Below, piece after piece: positions 1 to 5,602 of a DNA stretch of 13,814 bases. The translations under genes and the position numbers were made by a program. The stretch comes from an uncultured Eubacteriales bacterium. GTDB lineage: Bacteria > Bacillota > Clostridia > UMGS1883 > UMGS1540. The stretch covers positions 1-13,814 of the forward strand of contig USAP01000026.1 of NCBI GenBank assembly GCA_900552775.1, given 5' to 3'. Each line of letters begins with the position of its first letter. The stretch's first letter is position 1. Under the pieces are notes generated by a model. That model had not been told where the DNA came from. It saw only the letters and a program-made list of their open reading frames with translations, and did no database searches.

Positions 1-128
1 AAAACATCCGGCGCATACAGCGACTGGTATCGTTCCGGATTCTCACCGGATTCCCTTTTCACCCTCCGTGCCTGCGGAAAGTTATTTTCCGCTTTGCGGC
101 ACAGACGACACATTGTGCTATTAATCTG
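1..128 (-). ncRNA. Cobalamin (B12) riboswitch, 3' end cut by window edge
   Basis: Read on the minus strand, this stretch carries the conserved cobalamin aptamer core: GGGTGAAAAGGGAA, then GGTGAGAATCCGG, then a CGCTGTA block. A GC-rich hairpin precedes the core (TTTCCGCAGGCACGG preceded by its partner GTGCCGCAAAGCGGAAA). These match the order of the RF00174 family as I remember it. The 3' part, including the B12 box (consensus around AGACCTGCC) and any expression platform, is not visible and must lie left of position 1, together with the controlled gene, which by family habit would be a B12 transporter, a B12 biosynthesis gene or a B12-dependent enzyme. The 5' end is set at the start site inferred from the promoter at 135-163. 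The family assignment is firm; the exact ends are not. Confidence 0.85.
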
Positions 129-134
129 CTGAAT

Positions 135-163
135 ATTGTATCATAAAATGGCGTAAAAATCAA
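135..163 (-). promoter_or_regulatory. Sigma-A type promoter of the cobalamin riboswitch transcript
   Basis: On the minus strand there is a -35 box TTGATT (158-163) and a -10 box TACAAT (135-140) separated by exactly 17 bases. Transcription would start near 128, just before the riboswitch. The A/T palindromes at 167-198 lie directly upstream and could act as an UP element. Confidence 0.7.
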
Positions 164-166
164 CCG

Positions 167-198
167 AAAAAAATTTTTTTAAGTTTTTTTAAAAAAAC
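167..198. repeat. Back-to-back A/T palindromes between divergent promoters
   Basis: Seven A then seven T (167-180) is a perfect palindrome. After AA, a second perfect 16-base palindrome follows, G-T7-A7-C (183-198). The block lies immediately upstream of the -35 boxes of both divergent promoters (158-163 minus, 201-206 plus). Phased A-tracts of this kind bend DNA and can act as UP elements; which of these applies here is inference. Confidence 0.6.
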
Positions 199-200
199 TC

Positions 201-229
201 TTGCAATTTGTTGGAAAATATTGTAAAAT
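201..229 (+). promoter_or_regulatory. Sigma-A type promoter of spo0A
   Basis: A -35 box TTGCAA (201-206), a 17-base spacer and a -10 box TAAAAT (224-229) predict a start near 236. This gives a leader of about 165 bases before the spo0A start codon. I found no convincing sigma-H promoter and no 0A box (TGTCGAA) nearby, although in Bacillus subtilis spo0A has sigma-A and sigma-H promoters and 0A boxes. Confidence 0.65.
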
Positions 230-246
230 AGTATTGCAGGAAAAAA

Positions 247-321
247 ATGGCAATTGCTTTTTGGATTATTAAGTATGTGCAGAGAGTTCGCCGGGCGGCG
301 AAAATAAGCATGAGCCGATGA
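247..321 (+). CDS. Possible 24-codon upstream ORF in the spo0A leader
   Basis: ATG at 247 opens 24 codons ending in TGA at 319-321. The predicted peptide has a hydrophobic start (MAIAFWIIKYV) and a strongly basic end (QRVRRAAKISMSR). A short AGGA (238-241) lies 5 bases upstream, but it is almost at the predicted transcription start, so ribosome loading would be marginal. The reading frame overlaps the 5' arm of the predicted leader pseudoknot (272-279) and the hairpin at 287-302, so translation would disturb that fold. It may be a chance ORF. I do not recognise the peptide. Confidence 0.2.
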   Translation: MAIAFWIIKYVQRVRRAAKISMSR

Positions 322-356
322 ATCTCTTATGCCCACATACTCCGCGTATAAGAGAT
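272..356 (+). promoter_or_regulatory. Structured 5' leader of spo0A: hairpins with predicted pseudoknot
   Basis: Three pairings are visible. (1) ATCTCTTATGC (322-332) pairs with GTATAAGAGAT (346-356) over 11 base pairs, including one G-U, with a 13-base loop. (2) The loop of that hairpin contains CACATACT (334-341), an exact complement of AGTATGTG (272-279), giving an 8-bp pseudoknot. (3) Between them TTCGCC (287-292) and GGCGAA (297-302) form a tight 6-bp hairpin with a GGGC loop. In addition TCCGCG (341-346) can pair with CGCGGA (375-380), 7 bases upstream of the spo0A Shine-Dalgarno site, and this would compete with the ends of pairings 1 and 2. It matches no riboswitch class that I can recall. 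Function is unknown; control of spo0A translation or mRNA stability is inference. Confidence 0.5.
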
Positions 357-400
357 AAAAAAATAAAATGCCGGCGCGGAGCGGCGGAAGGAGATTAACT

Positions 401-1189
401 ATGAATAACCAGGCAAGAGTGTTGATTGCAGAAGACAACGCGGAATACGCAGAATACTTAAAGAATCTTTTGGAAGAAAACAATATTTGTGTTACGGGAA
501 CGGCGCGCGACGGTGCGGAGGCGATAGAAATGCTTAAAGAGCTCCGCCCCGATGTGATGACGCTTGACATAGTTATGCCGCGGCTTGACGGAATAGAGGT
601 TCTGAAAAGAATGCGGACGGAAAAGGAAATTTCGGCGCATGTTATTGTGGTATCCGGAGGAAGCAACGAGAGCATTGTGGGAACCTGTATGGAAAACGGT
701 GCGGATTATTATATGATAAAACCCGTTGAGCCTGCGGTGCTTGTTGAAAGAATAAAAAGCATTGCCGGGAAAAAGTTTGCCGCAAAAGAAGCGGAAAAGG
801 GCAGAAAAATAGATATAAACGATAACAGCGCGCGCCACAAGCTTGAAATTGAGATTACAAACATAATTCACATGGTGGGAATACCGGCAAATATAAAAGG
901 TTATCAGTATCTGCGAGACGCAATTGCTCTCACGGTGGGTGACAAAAGCCTTATGAGCGCTGTTACAAAAGAGCTGTATCCGCGTGTGGCAAAAGATTTT
1001 AAAACATCGCCTTCGCGCGTTGAAAGAGCAATCCGCCATGCAATTGAAGTGGCTTTCACACGCGGCAACGAGGAGGAGCTTTACAGAATTTTCGGCTATA
1101 CCGTAAGCAATGCAAAGGGCAAACCAACAAACTCGGAGTTTATTGCTATGATTGCCGATAAACTTGAAATGGGCATGGAGATAGTTTGA
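401..1189 (+). CDS. spo0A: Sporulation master response regulator Spo0A
   Basis: A 262-residue protein, close to the 267 residues of the Bacillus subtilis protein. The receiver domain (about 5-123) has the acidic pair E11-D12, the phospho-acceptor D56 in [11 protein letters not shown]85 at the switch Thr/Ser position and K107-P108. A linker of about 25 residues leads to the Spo0A C-terminal DNA-binding domain, whose recognition region [16 protein letters not shown] (203-218) and tail [15 protein letters not shown] (241-255) are nearly identical to those of known Spo0A proteins. It receives phosphate from sporulation kinases, directly or by relay, and then activates or represses genes through 0A boxes in the cytoplasm. 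Start: ATG 401 has AAGGAG (388-393) 7 bases upstream; an in-frame ATG at 368 lacks one. The gene is monocistronic, with its own promoter and terminator. It is not next to spoIVB, its usual neighbour in Bacillus and many Clostridia. Confidence 0.97.
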   Translation: MNNQARVLIAEDNAEYAEYLKNLLEENNICVTGTARDGAEAIEMLKELRPDVMTLDIVMPRLDGIEVLKRMRTEKEISAHVIVVSGGSNESIVGTCMENGADYYMIKPVEPAVLVERIKSIAGKKFAAKEAEKGRKIDINDNSARHKLEIEITNIIHMVGIPANIKGYQYLRDAIALTVGDKSLMSAVTKELYPRVAKDFKTSPSRVERAIRHAIEVAFTRGNEEELYRIFGYTVSNAKGKPTNSEFIAMIADKLEMGMEIV

Positions 1190-1212
1190 GTACTATATAT
1201 TGATATGTTTTG

Positions 1213-1293
1213 AAAAAAAACGGTATATATTGTGTTTTTGGCTTTTTTTTCATTCAAAATCGTTGTATGAGTGAAAAAAAAGCCGTTTTTTTT
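1213..1293 (+). terminator. Rho-independent terminator of spo0A
   Basis: GGC-T8-CA (1240-1252) pairs perfectly with TG-A8-GCC (1272-1284), and four more pairs extend the stem inward, giving 17 base pairs with an 11-base loop. The 3' side is followed by G and nine T. A second arm, A8-CGG (1213-1223), is an exact complement of CCG-T8 (1283-1293), so the U-tract itself can be paired: either a long extended base or a competing fold. It separates spo0A from the mraZ promoter at 1315. Confidence 0.85.
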
Positions 1294-1314
1294 TAGAAAA
1301 ATTAAAAAAAAGTC

Positions 1315-1343
1315 TTGAAATTTTTCTAAAAATGAGTTAAAAT
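1315..1343 (+). promoter_or_regulatory. Sigma-A type promoter of the mraZ-led dcw operon
   Basis: A -35 box TTGAAA (1315-1320), a 17-base spacer and a -10 box TAAAAT (1338-1343) predict a start near 1350. A/T-rich DNA lies upstream. The start falls at the first MraZ-type box, so a protein bound there would overlap the initiation region. Confidence 0.75.
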
Positions 1344-1349
1344 TTAAAC

Positions 1350-1389
1350 AAAGTGGTGGATTGTACCACAAAATCCCACAAAGTGGAGG
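1350..1389 (+). promoter_or_regulatory. MraZ-type operator with four boxes
   Basis: AAAGTGG followed by TGG or AGG occurs on the plus strand at 1350-1359 and 1380-1389, 30 bases apart; the conserved context ACAAAGTGGWGGAT extends over 14 bases. On the minus strand two adjacent 10-base units, TTTGTGGGAT (1373-1382) and TTTGTGGTAC (1363-1372), lie between them. Known MraZ proteins bind short direct repeats with a 10-bp period upstream of their own gene (TGGGN in Escherichia coli, AAAGTGG in mycoplasmas). The match in sequence, period and position supports autoregulation. The mixed orientation is unusual. Confidence 0.65.
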
Positions 1390-1409
1390 ATGAAAGGAGC
1401 GTGAAGGAA

Positions 1410-1853
1410 ATGTTCATGGGTGAATTTAATCACAGTGTTGACCAAAAGGGCAGACTTATGCTTCCTTCGCGTTTCAGAGAAGAAATGGACGGAAAGTGCA
1501 TTGTTTCCATAGGATATGAGCACTGTCTCAACGTATACACGGTGGATGAGTGGAACAAATTTGCAGAGAGCCTTTCAAGACTCAGCCCCCACAATGCAGA
1601 TGCAAGACGCGTTTTGCGTAAAATTCTATCGGGCGCAAACGAGTGCGATATGGACAAGCAGGGCAGAGTGGTAATACCGCAGAATCTTCGCGAATATGCG
1701 TCGCTCGGCTCGGACAAAACGGACGTTGTGGTTGTAGGGGCACTTACAAAAATTGAAATATGGAATGTTGACAACTGGAAGGAATACAACGAAGGTGAAG
1801 ATTCGATTTCGCTTGAAGAAGCCGGAGCGAACCTCGCTGAAATGGGTGTTTGA
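1410..1853 (+). CDS. mraZ: Transcriptional regulator MraZ
   Basis: A 147-residue protein of the usual family length. It has two AbrB-like half domains, each with the D-x-x-G-R signature: DQKGR (11-15) followed by MLPSRFR, and DKQGR (82-86) followed by [10 protein letters not shown]. The start [11 protein letters not shown] is typical. ATG 1410 has AAAGGAG (1393-1399) at 10 bases; the reading frame is open upstream to 1353, but those codons overlap the operator and lack a ribosome site. MraZ proteins form ring-like oligomers, bind repeats ahead of their own operon and usually repress it. The first gene of the dcw operon, it is followed almost directly by rsmH. The glutamate-rich tail after about 128 is not conserved in the family as far as I know. 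Confidence 0.96.
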   Translation: MFMGEFNHSVDQKGRLMLPSRFREEMDGKCIVSIGYEHCLNVYTVDEWNKFAESLSRLSPHNADARRVLRKILSGANECDMDKQGRVVIPQNLREYASLGSDKTDVVVVGALTKIEIWNVDNWKEYNEGEDSISLEEAGANLAEMGV

Positions 1854-1855
1854 TT

Positions 1856-2788
1856 ATGGAAGGGGAATTCAAGCACGTAACGGTTTTAAAAAACGAAATG
1901 ATTGACGGAGTTTTCCGCGGAAACGGAATATATGTTGACCTGACTTTGGGCGGCGGCGGACACAGCGCGGAGATTTTAAAGCGCGGAGGATTTGTTGTCG
2001 GGATAGACCGCGATGAAGACGCTTTGCACGCGGCGGAAAAAAGACTTTCCGCAATAAGCGGAAATTTTAAACTCGTTAAGAGCAATTTCAGCGATTTAAA
2101 AGCCGTTCTTCAAAACCTCGGCGTTAAAAAGGCAGACGGCATTATGGCGGATTTGGGCGTGTCATCTTATCAGCTTGATACGGCGGAACGCGGATTTTCT
2201 TATATGCATGACGCGCCGCTCGATATGAGAATGGACAAGTCTGCGGGGTTATCGGCGTTTGATGTTGTCAACGGTTATTCGGCAAAAGAACTTGAAAGAG
2301 TTATAAAGAATTACGGCGAAGAGCGCTGGGCGAAACGCATTGCCGAATTTATAGTAAACACAAGAGAAAATAAAAAAATAGAAACCACGGGCGAGCTTGT
2401 TTCCGTTATAAAAGCGGCGGTGCCGAAAGGCGCACGACAAGACGGGCCGCACCCGGCGAAGAGAACGTTTCAGGCGCTTCGCATTGAGGTAAACGGCGAG
2501 CTTACGGTTTTGGAGCAGACGGTGAGAGATGCTGCCGATGTGCTTGCTGAGGGGGCAAGAATGGGAATTATAACATTTCATTCCCTGGAGGACAGAATTG
2601 TCAAGAACACATTCAGGCAGCTTGAGTCGGGCTGCACGTGTCCGCCGGAATTCCCGGTGTGTGTGTGCGGAGGAAAGCCAAAGATTCAAATTATTACAAG
2701 GAAACCTCTTTTGCCGAGTGAAGAAGAGATTTCGGAAAATCCCAGAGCGCGTAGTGCTAAACTTAGAATTGCGGAAGGAGTGTCTTGA
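1856..2788 (+). CDS. rsmH: 16S rRNA (cytosine-1402-N4) methyltransferase RsmH
   Basis: A 310-residue protein, the family norm. It methylates N4 of C1402 in 16S rRNA using S-adenosylmethionine in the cytoplasm. Visible motifs: the N-terminal FKHVTVL (5-11), the SAM loop [14 protein letters not shown] (28-41), the [16 protein letters not shown] block (112-127), [15 protein letters not shown] (199-213), [10 protein letters not shown] (241-250), and near the C-terminus a four-cysteine patch (C260, C262, C269, C271) followed by the usual RARSAKLR. Start choice: TTG 1850 overlaps the mraZ stop, while ATG 1856 lies 2 bases after it, with only a weak GGGTG site at 7 bases; I prefer ATG. Such tight spacing suggests translational coupling to mraZ. 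The older name is mraW. Confidence 0.96.
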   Translation: MEGEFKHVTVLKNEMIDGVFRGNGIYVDLTLGGGGHSAEILKRGGFVVGIDRDEDALHAAEKRLSAISGNFKLVKSNFSDLKAVLQNLGVKKADGIMADLGVSSYQLDTAERGFSYMHDAPLDMRMDKSAGLSAFDVVNGYSAKELERVIKNYGEERWAKRIAEFIVNTRENKKIETTGELVSVIKAAVPKGARQDGPHPAKRTFQALRIEVNGELTVLEQTVRDAADVLAEGARMGIITFHSLEDRIVKNTFRQLESGCTCPPEFPVCVCGGKPKIQIITRKPLLPSEEEISENPRARSAKLRIAEGVS

Positions 2789-2790
2789 GG

Positions 2791-3258
2791 GTGCAGAGAT
2801 ACACGGACGGTACAAGTGCGTATAAATTGGAGAAAACGGAATTAAAGAAAAGAAAGGCAGTTAAAAAAGGAAAGTCAAAAGCACGCAGAACACGCGGAGT
2901 TAAAACGGTATTCGGAATTTTAGCCGTGACAGCACTGGCGTTTTTATTGCTTTTCAGATATGCGATGATAACGGAAAAGACTGCTCAGGTTCAAAAGCTC
3001 ACCGCAGAGCTTCAGAATGTTGACAGCTACATTGTGCAGAAAGAATGTGAAATGGAGCAGAGTCTTGACCTTAAAAAGGTAGAAGAAATTGCCACAACCA
3101 AGCTCGGGATGCAGAGACCGGAAAAGCATCAGCTTGTATATATTGATATGAACAACAAGGATTATGCGGAAAAAAGCGGCAAAGACACAAACAGCACACC
3201 CGGGCTTTTAGCATATATTTCCGGAGGAATTCAAAGTATTGTGGAATATTTCAGATAA
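2791..3258 (+). CDS. ftsL: Cell division protein FtsL (FtsL/DivIC family)
   Basis: A 155-residue bitopic membrane protein. A very basic cytoplasmic N-terminus (about residues 10-37, rich in K and R) is followed by one membrane segment (about 38-58, VKTVFGILAVTALAFLLLF) and an extracytoplasmic coiled coil (about 61-105). The segment VEEIATTKLGMQRPEKHQLVYIDM (about 97-120) contains the typical FtsL/DivIC end motif, with LGM followed by a VYI strand. FtsL bridges FtsQ/DivIB and DivIC and helps activate the septal FtsW-PBP pair. The assignment rests on topology, this motif and position between rsmH and the penicillin-binding protein, since the family is poorly conserved in sequence. Start: GGAAGGAG (2773-2780) lies 10 bases before GTG 2791 and 4 before the in-frame TTG 2785, which overlaps the rsmH stop; GTG is preferred but TTG cannot be excluded. 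Confidence 0.88.
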   Translation: MQRYTDGTSAYKLEKTELKKRKAVKKGKSKARRTRGVKTVFGILAVTALAFLLLFRYAMITEKTAQVQKLTAELQNVDSYIVQKECEMEQSLDLKKVEEIATTKLGMQRPEKHQLVYIDMNNKDYAEKSGKDTNSTPGLLAYISGGIQSIVEYFR

Positions 3259-3288
3259 ACACGGTTATATATTTAATAAAAGCAGAAG

Positions 3289-3335
3289 AAAGCTCTCGCA
3301 GTATAATTCATGTTGAATTTTACAGAGGGCTTTTT
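3289..3335 (+). terminator. Terminator-like hairpin between ftsL and spoVD (possible attenuator)
   Basis: AAAGCTC (3289-3295) pairs with GGGCTTT (3327-3333), and an inner stem GTATAATTCA (3301-3310) pairs with TGAATTTTAC (3314-3323) in nine of ten positions, with a 3-base loop. The 3' side runs into five T (3331-3335), then C and A-rich sequence. The short, partly paired U-tract suggests partial rather than full termination. GCTCTC (3292-3297) on the left arm is also an exact complement of GAGAGC (3353-3358) just before the spoVD start codon, an alternative fold. Confidence 0.5.
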
Positions 3336-3360
3336 CAAAAAAAGGAAAGGTTGAGAGCGT

Positions 3361-5547
3361 GTGGCGCCGAAGAAAATTAACATACGCAAAAGAATGGTTG
3401 CTTTTTACGGAATAATTGTCGGATGCATGGTTTTTCTGCTGTGTGTTACGGCATATATTCAGATAATACGCGGGCCGAAGCTTCGCGCAGAGGCTGAAAG
3501 CGATCAGATGCGAGACAGCGTTATAAGCCCGAAAAGGGGCACCATATATGACAGAAACCGCAAAGTTTTGGCGCAGAGCGCAAGCACGGAGACGGTGTGT
3601 ATATCGCCGAAAGCCATAGACGAAGCAAAAAATGCCGAAGAGGTCGCAAGAAATCTTTCGGAAATTTTGGGACTTGACTATACAGATATTTACAACAAAA
3701 CTCAGAAGAAAGAATCTCAGTATGCGGTTATAAAAAAGAAAGTCGAAAAAGAGACGGCAGATAAGATAAGAGAGCTGAAACTTAAAGGAGTAAGCCTTCA
3801 GGAGGACACAAAAAGGTATTATCCGGGCGGTGCGTTTGCATCGCACATTATAGGTTTTACGGGTGATGACAGCCAAGGGCTCGGAGGCGTTGAGCGTGTG
3901 TACGACAACGAGCTTAAAGGCGTACCCGGCAGAATCAGAACGGCAAAAAATGCAAACGGAACCGATATGCCCTATGAGAGCGAGCAGTATCTGGACGCTG
4001 TTGAGGGCAGCGATGTTGTGCTTTGTATAGATGAGGTTATTCAGCATTTTGTTGAAAATCACCTCGAAACCGCAAGAGTAAACAACCAGGTGGCAGACGG
4101 TGCCGCCGCGATTGTTATGAACCCCAAAACAGGGGAAATTCTTGCAATGAGCACAAAACCGGATTTTGATTTAAACGCGCCGTTTGAGATTACAAACACC
4201 GAGGTTAAGGCGCAGATTGACACGCTTTCGGGAGAAGAATACAAAAAAGCGTATAACGAAGAACTTTTTAAAGAATGGCGAAATAAAGCTGTTGTTGATA
4301 CATATGAACCCGGTTCAACTTTCAAAGCCATTACGGCATCGGCGGCGCTTGAGACCGGAACATCAAAGCTTACGGACAGCTTTTTTTGCAGCGGCGTAAA
4401 ACATGTTTCCGATTGGGATATCAAATGCCATAAAACAGGCGGACACGGGGCGGAGGATTTTGTGCACGCCGTGTACAACTCATGTAACCCCGCTTTTATA
4501 GATATAGGTTTAAAACTCGGAGTACATAATTTTTGCCAGTATTTTGCGGCATTCGGCTTTACGGAAAAAACGGGATTTGATTTGCCCGGCGAAGCTGTGG
4601 GAAGTTTCTATACGGAAGACAATATGGCAACGATAAACCTTGCCACAAGCGCGTTCGGACAGAGCCAGACCGTAACGCCGCTTCAGATGATAAACGCCAT
4701 GAGCGCGATTGCAAACGGCGGAAATCTTATGAAGCCGTATGTTACAAAACAGGTGGTTGACGCGGACGGAAATGTTATTAAAAACATTGAGCCCACCGTG
4801 GTTCGCCGCGTTATATCGGAGGAAACAAGCAAAACAATGCGTTCCATTCTGGAAGGCGTTGTGTCCGAGGGCGGCGGCAGAAACGCATATGTTGCAGGCT
4901 ACAGAATCGCCGGAAAAACAGGTACAAGCGAAAAGCTGCCGCGCGGCAGCAACACATATATAGCGTCGTTTTGCGGATTTGCTCCGGCGGACGATCCGCA
5001 GATTGTGTGCCTTGTAATGCTTGACAATCCTCAGGGCGGCAACTATTACGGCGGTATGATTGCGGCACCTGTTGTTGGAAGTATAATAGAAGATACTTTA
5101 AGATATTTGGGTGTTGAGCCGCAGTACACGGAAAGCGAGAGCGGCGGCGCAGACATAGAAATGCCCGAAGTTCGCGGAAAATCGCTTGAGGAAGCGAAAA
5201 ATGCTCTGGTTTCCGCAGGACTTAAATACAGAGTTATCGGCAGCGGTGACAGCATTGTTGACCAGACGCCGAAGCCGGGTGTGGGTCTTTCTTCGGGTTC
5301 CGTCGGAATTCTTTACACGGAAAGCGGAGCGGAAGAAATGGTTACGGTTCCGGACCTCAGCGGAATGAGCAGCATGGACTGCAACATTGCGCTTGCAAAC
5401 AGCGGTTTGAATTTCAAGGTTTCGGGCCCCGGTAAAACAGAACAGGCTTCATCGGCACGCGCCGCAAAACAGGAGCCTGCCGCAGGCAGCACCGTTGCCG
5501 CCGGAACAATAGTTTCGGTAGAATTCAGATATGCAAGTATAGAATAA
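3361..5547 (+). CDS. spoVD: SpoVD/FtsI-type class B penicillin-binding protein with two PASTA domains
   Basis: A 728-residue transpeptidase that crosslinks peptidoglycan outside the membrane, working with a SEDS polymerase (ftsW below). In order: a short basic N-terminus and one membrane anchor (about 13-36); the class B dimerisation region starting at SPKRGTIYDRNRKVLA (56-71) and running through YYPGGAFASHIIGFTG (153-168); then the transpeptidase domain with the catalytic S319-T-F-K322, the second motif S374-C-N376 and the third motif K519-T-G521; then two PASTA repeats (about 598-655 and 660-724). Cysteines C356 and C375 match in spacing the SpoVD pair of Bacillus subtilis (C332 and C351), which favours the name spoVD over a plain division FtsI/PBP2B. 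Only one such protein is present here, whereas Bacillus has pbpB plus spoVD, so it may serve both roles. Start GTG 3361 has AGGAAAGG (3343-3350) at 10 bases. Confidence 0.93.
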   Translation: MAPKKINIRKRMVAFYGIIVGCMVFLLCVTAYIQIIRGPKLRAEAESDQMRDSVISPKRGTIYDRNRKVLAQSASTETVCISPKAIDEAKNAEEVARNLSEILGLDYTDIYNKTQKKESQYAVIKKKVEKETADKIRELKLKGVSLQEDTKRYYPGGAFASHIIGFTGDDSQGLGGVERVYDNELKGVPGRIRTAKNANGTDMPYESEQYLDAVEGSDVVLCIDEVIQHFVENHLETARVNNQVADGAAAIVMNPKTGEILAMSTKPDFDLNAPFEITNTEVKAQIDTLSGEEYKKAYNEELFKEWRNKAVVDTYEPGSTFKAITASAALETGTSKLTDSFFCSGVKHVSDWDIKCHKTGGHGAEDFVHAVYNSCNPAFIDIGLKLGVHNFCQYFAAFGFTEKTGFDLPGEAVGSFYTEDNMATINLATSAFGQSQTVTPLQMINAMSAIANGGNLMKPYVTKQVVDADGNVIKNIEPTVVRRVISEETSKTMRSILEGVVSEGGGRNAYVAGYRIAGKTGTSEKLPRGSNTYIASFCGFAPADDPQIVCLVMLDNPQGGNYYGGMIAAPVVGSIIEDTLRYLGVEPQYTESESGGADIEMPEVRGKSLEEAKNALVSAGLKYRVIGSGDSIVDQTPKPGVGLSSGSVGILYTESGAEEMVTVPDLSGMSSMDCNIALANSGLNFKVSGPGKTEQASSARAAKQEPAAGSTVAAGTIVSVEFRYASIE

Positions 5548-5602
5548 TTTTATCAATTTCAATACAGTTACAATACAGGTTCAGCATTACGGAGGTGGTA
5601 CA

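Noticed and set aside
200..275. Sigma-H promoter or 0A box ahead of spo0A
   Set aside because: AGGAAAA at 238-244 has no GAAT-type -10 at the right distance, and no TGTCGAA or its complement is present.
368..400. Earlier in-frame ATG for spo0A at 368
   Set aside because: It lacks a ribosome site and adds 11 residues not seen in Spo0A; ATG 401 has AAGGAG at 7 bases.
160..675. Minus-strand ORF of 171 codons across the spo0A leader and 5' end
   Set aside because: It is antisense to the highly conserved spo0A receiver domain and the leader, has low-complexity K/F-rich ends from the A/T tracts, and shows no recognisable family.
5546..5574. Promoter before murE based on TACAAT at 5569-5574
   Set aside because: The sequence 17 bases upstream is AATTTT, a poor -35 box, and there is no TG extension.
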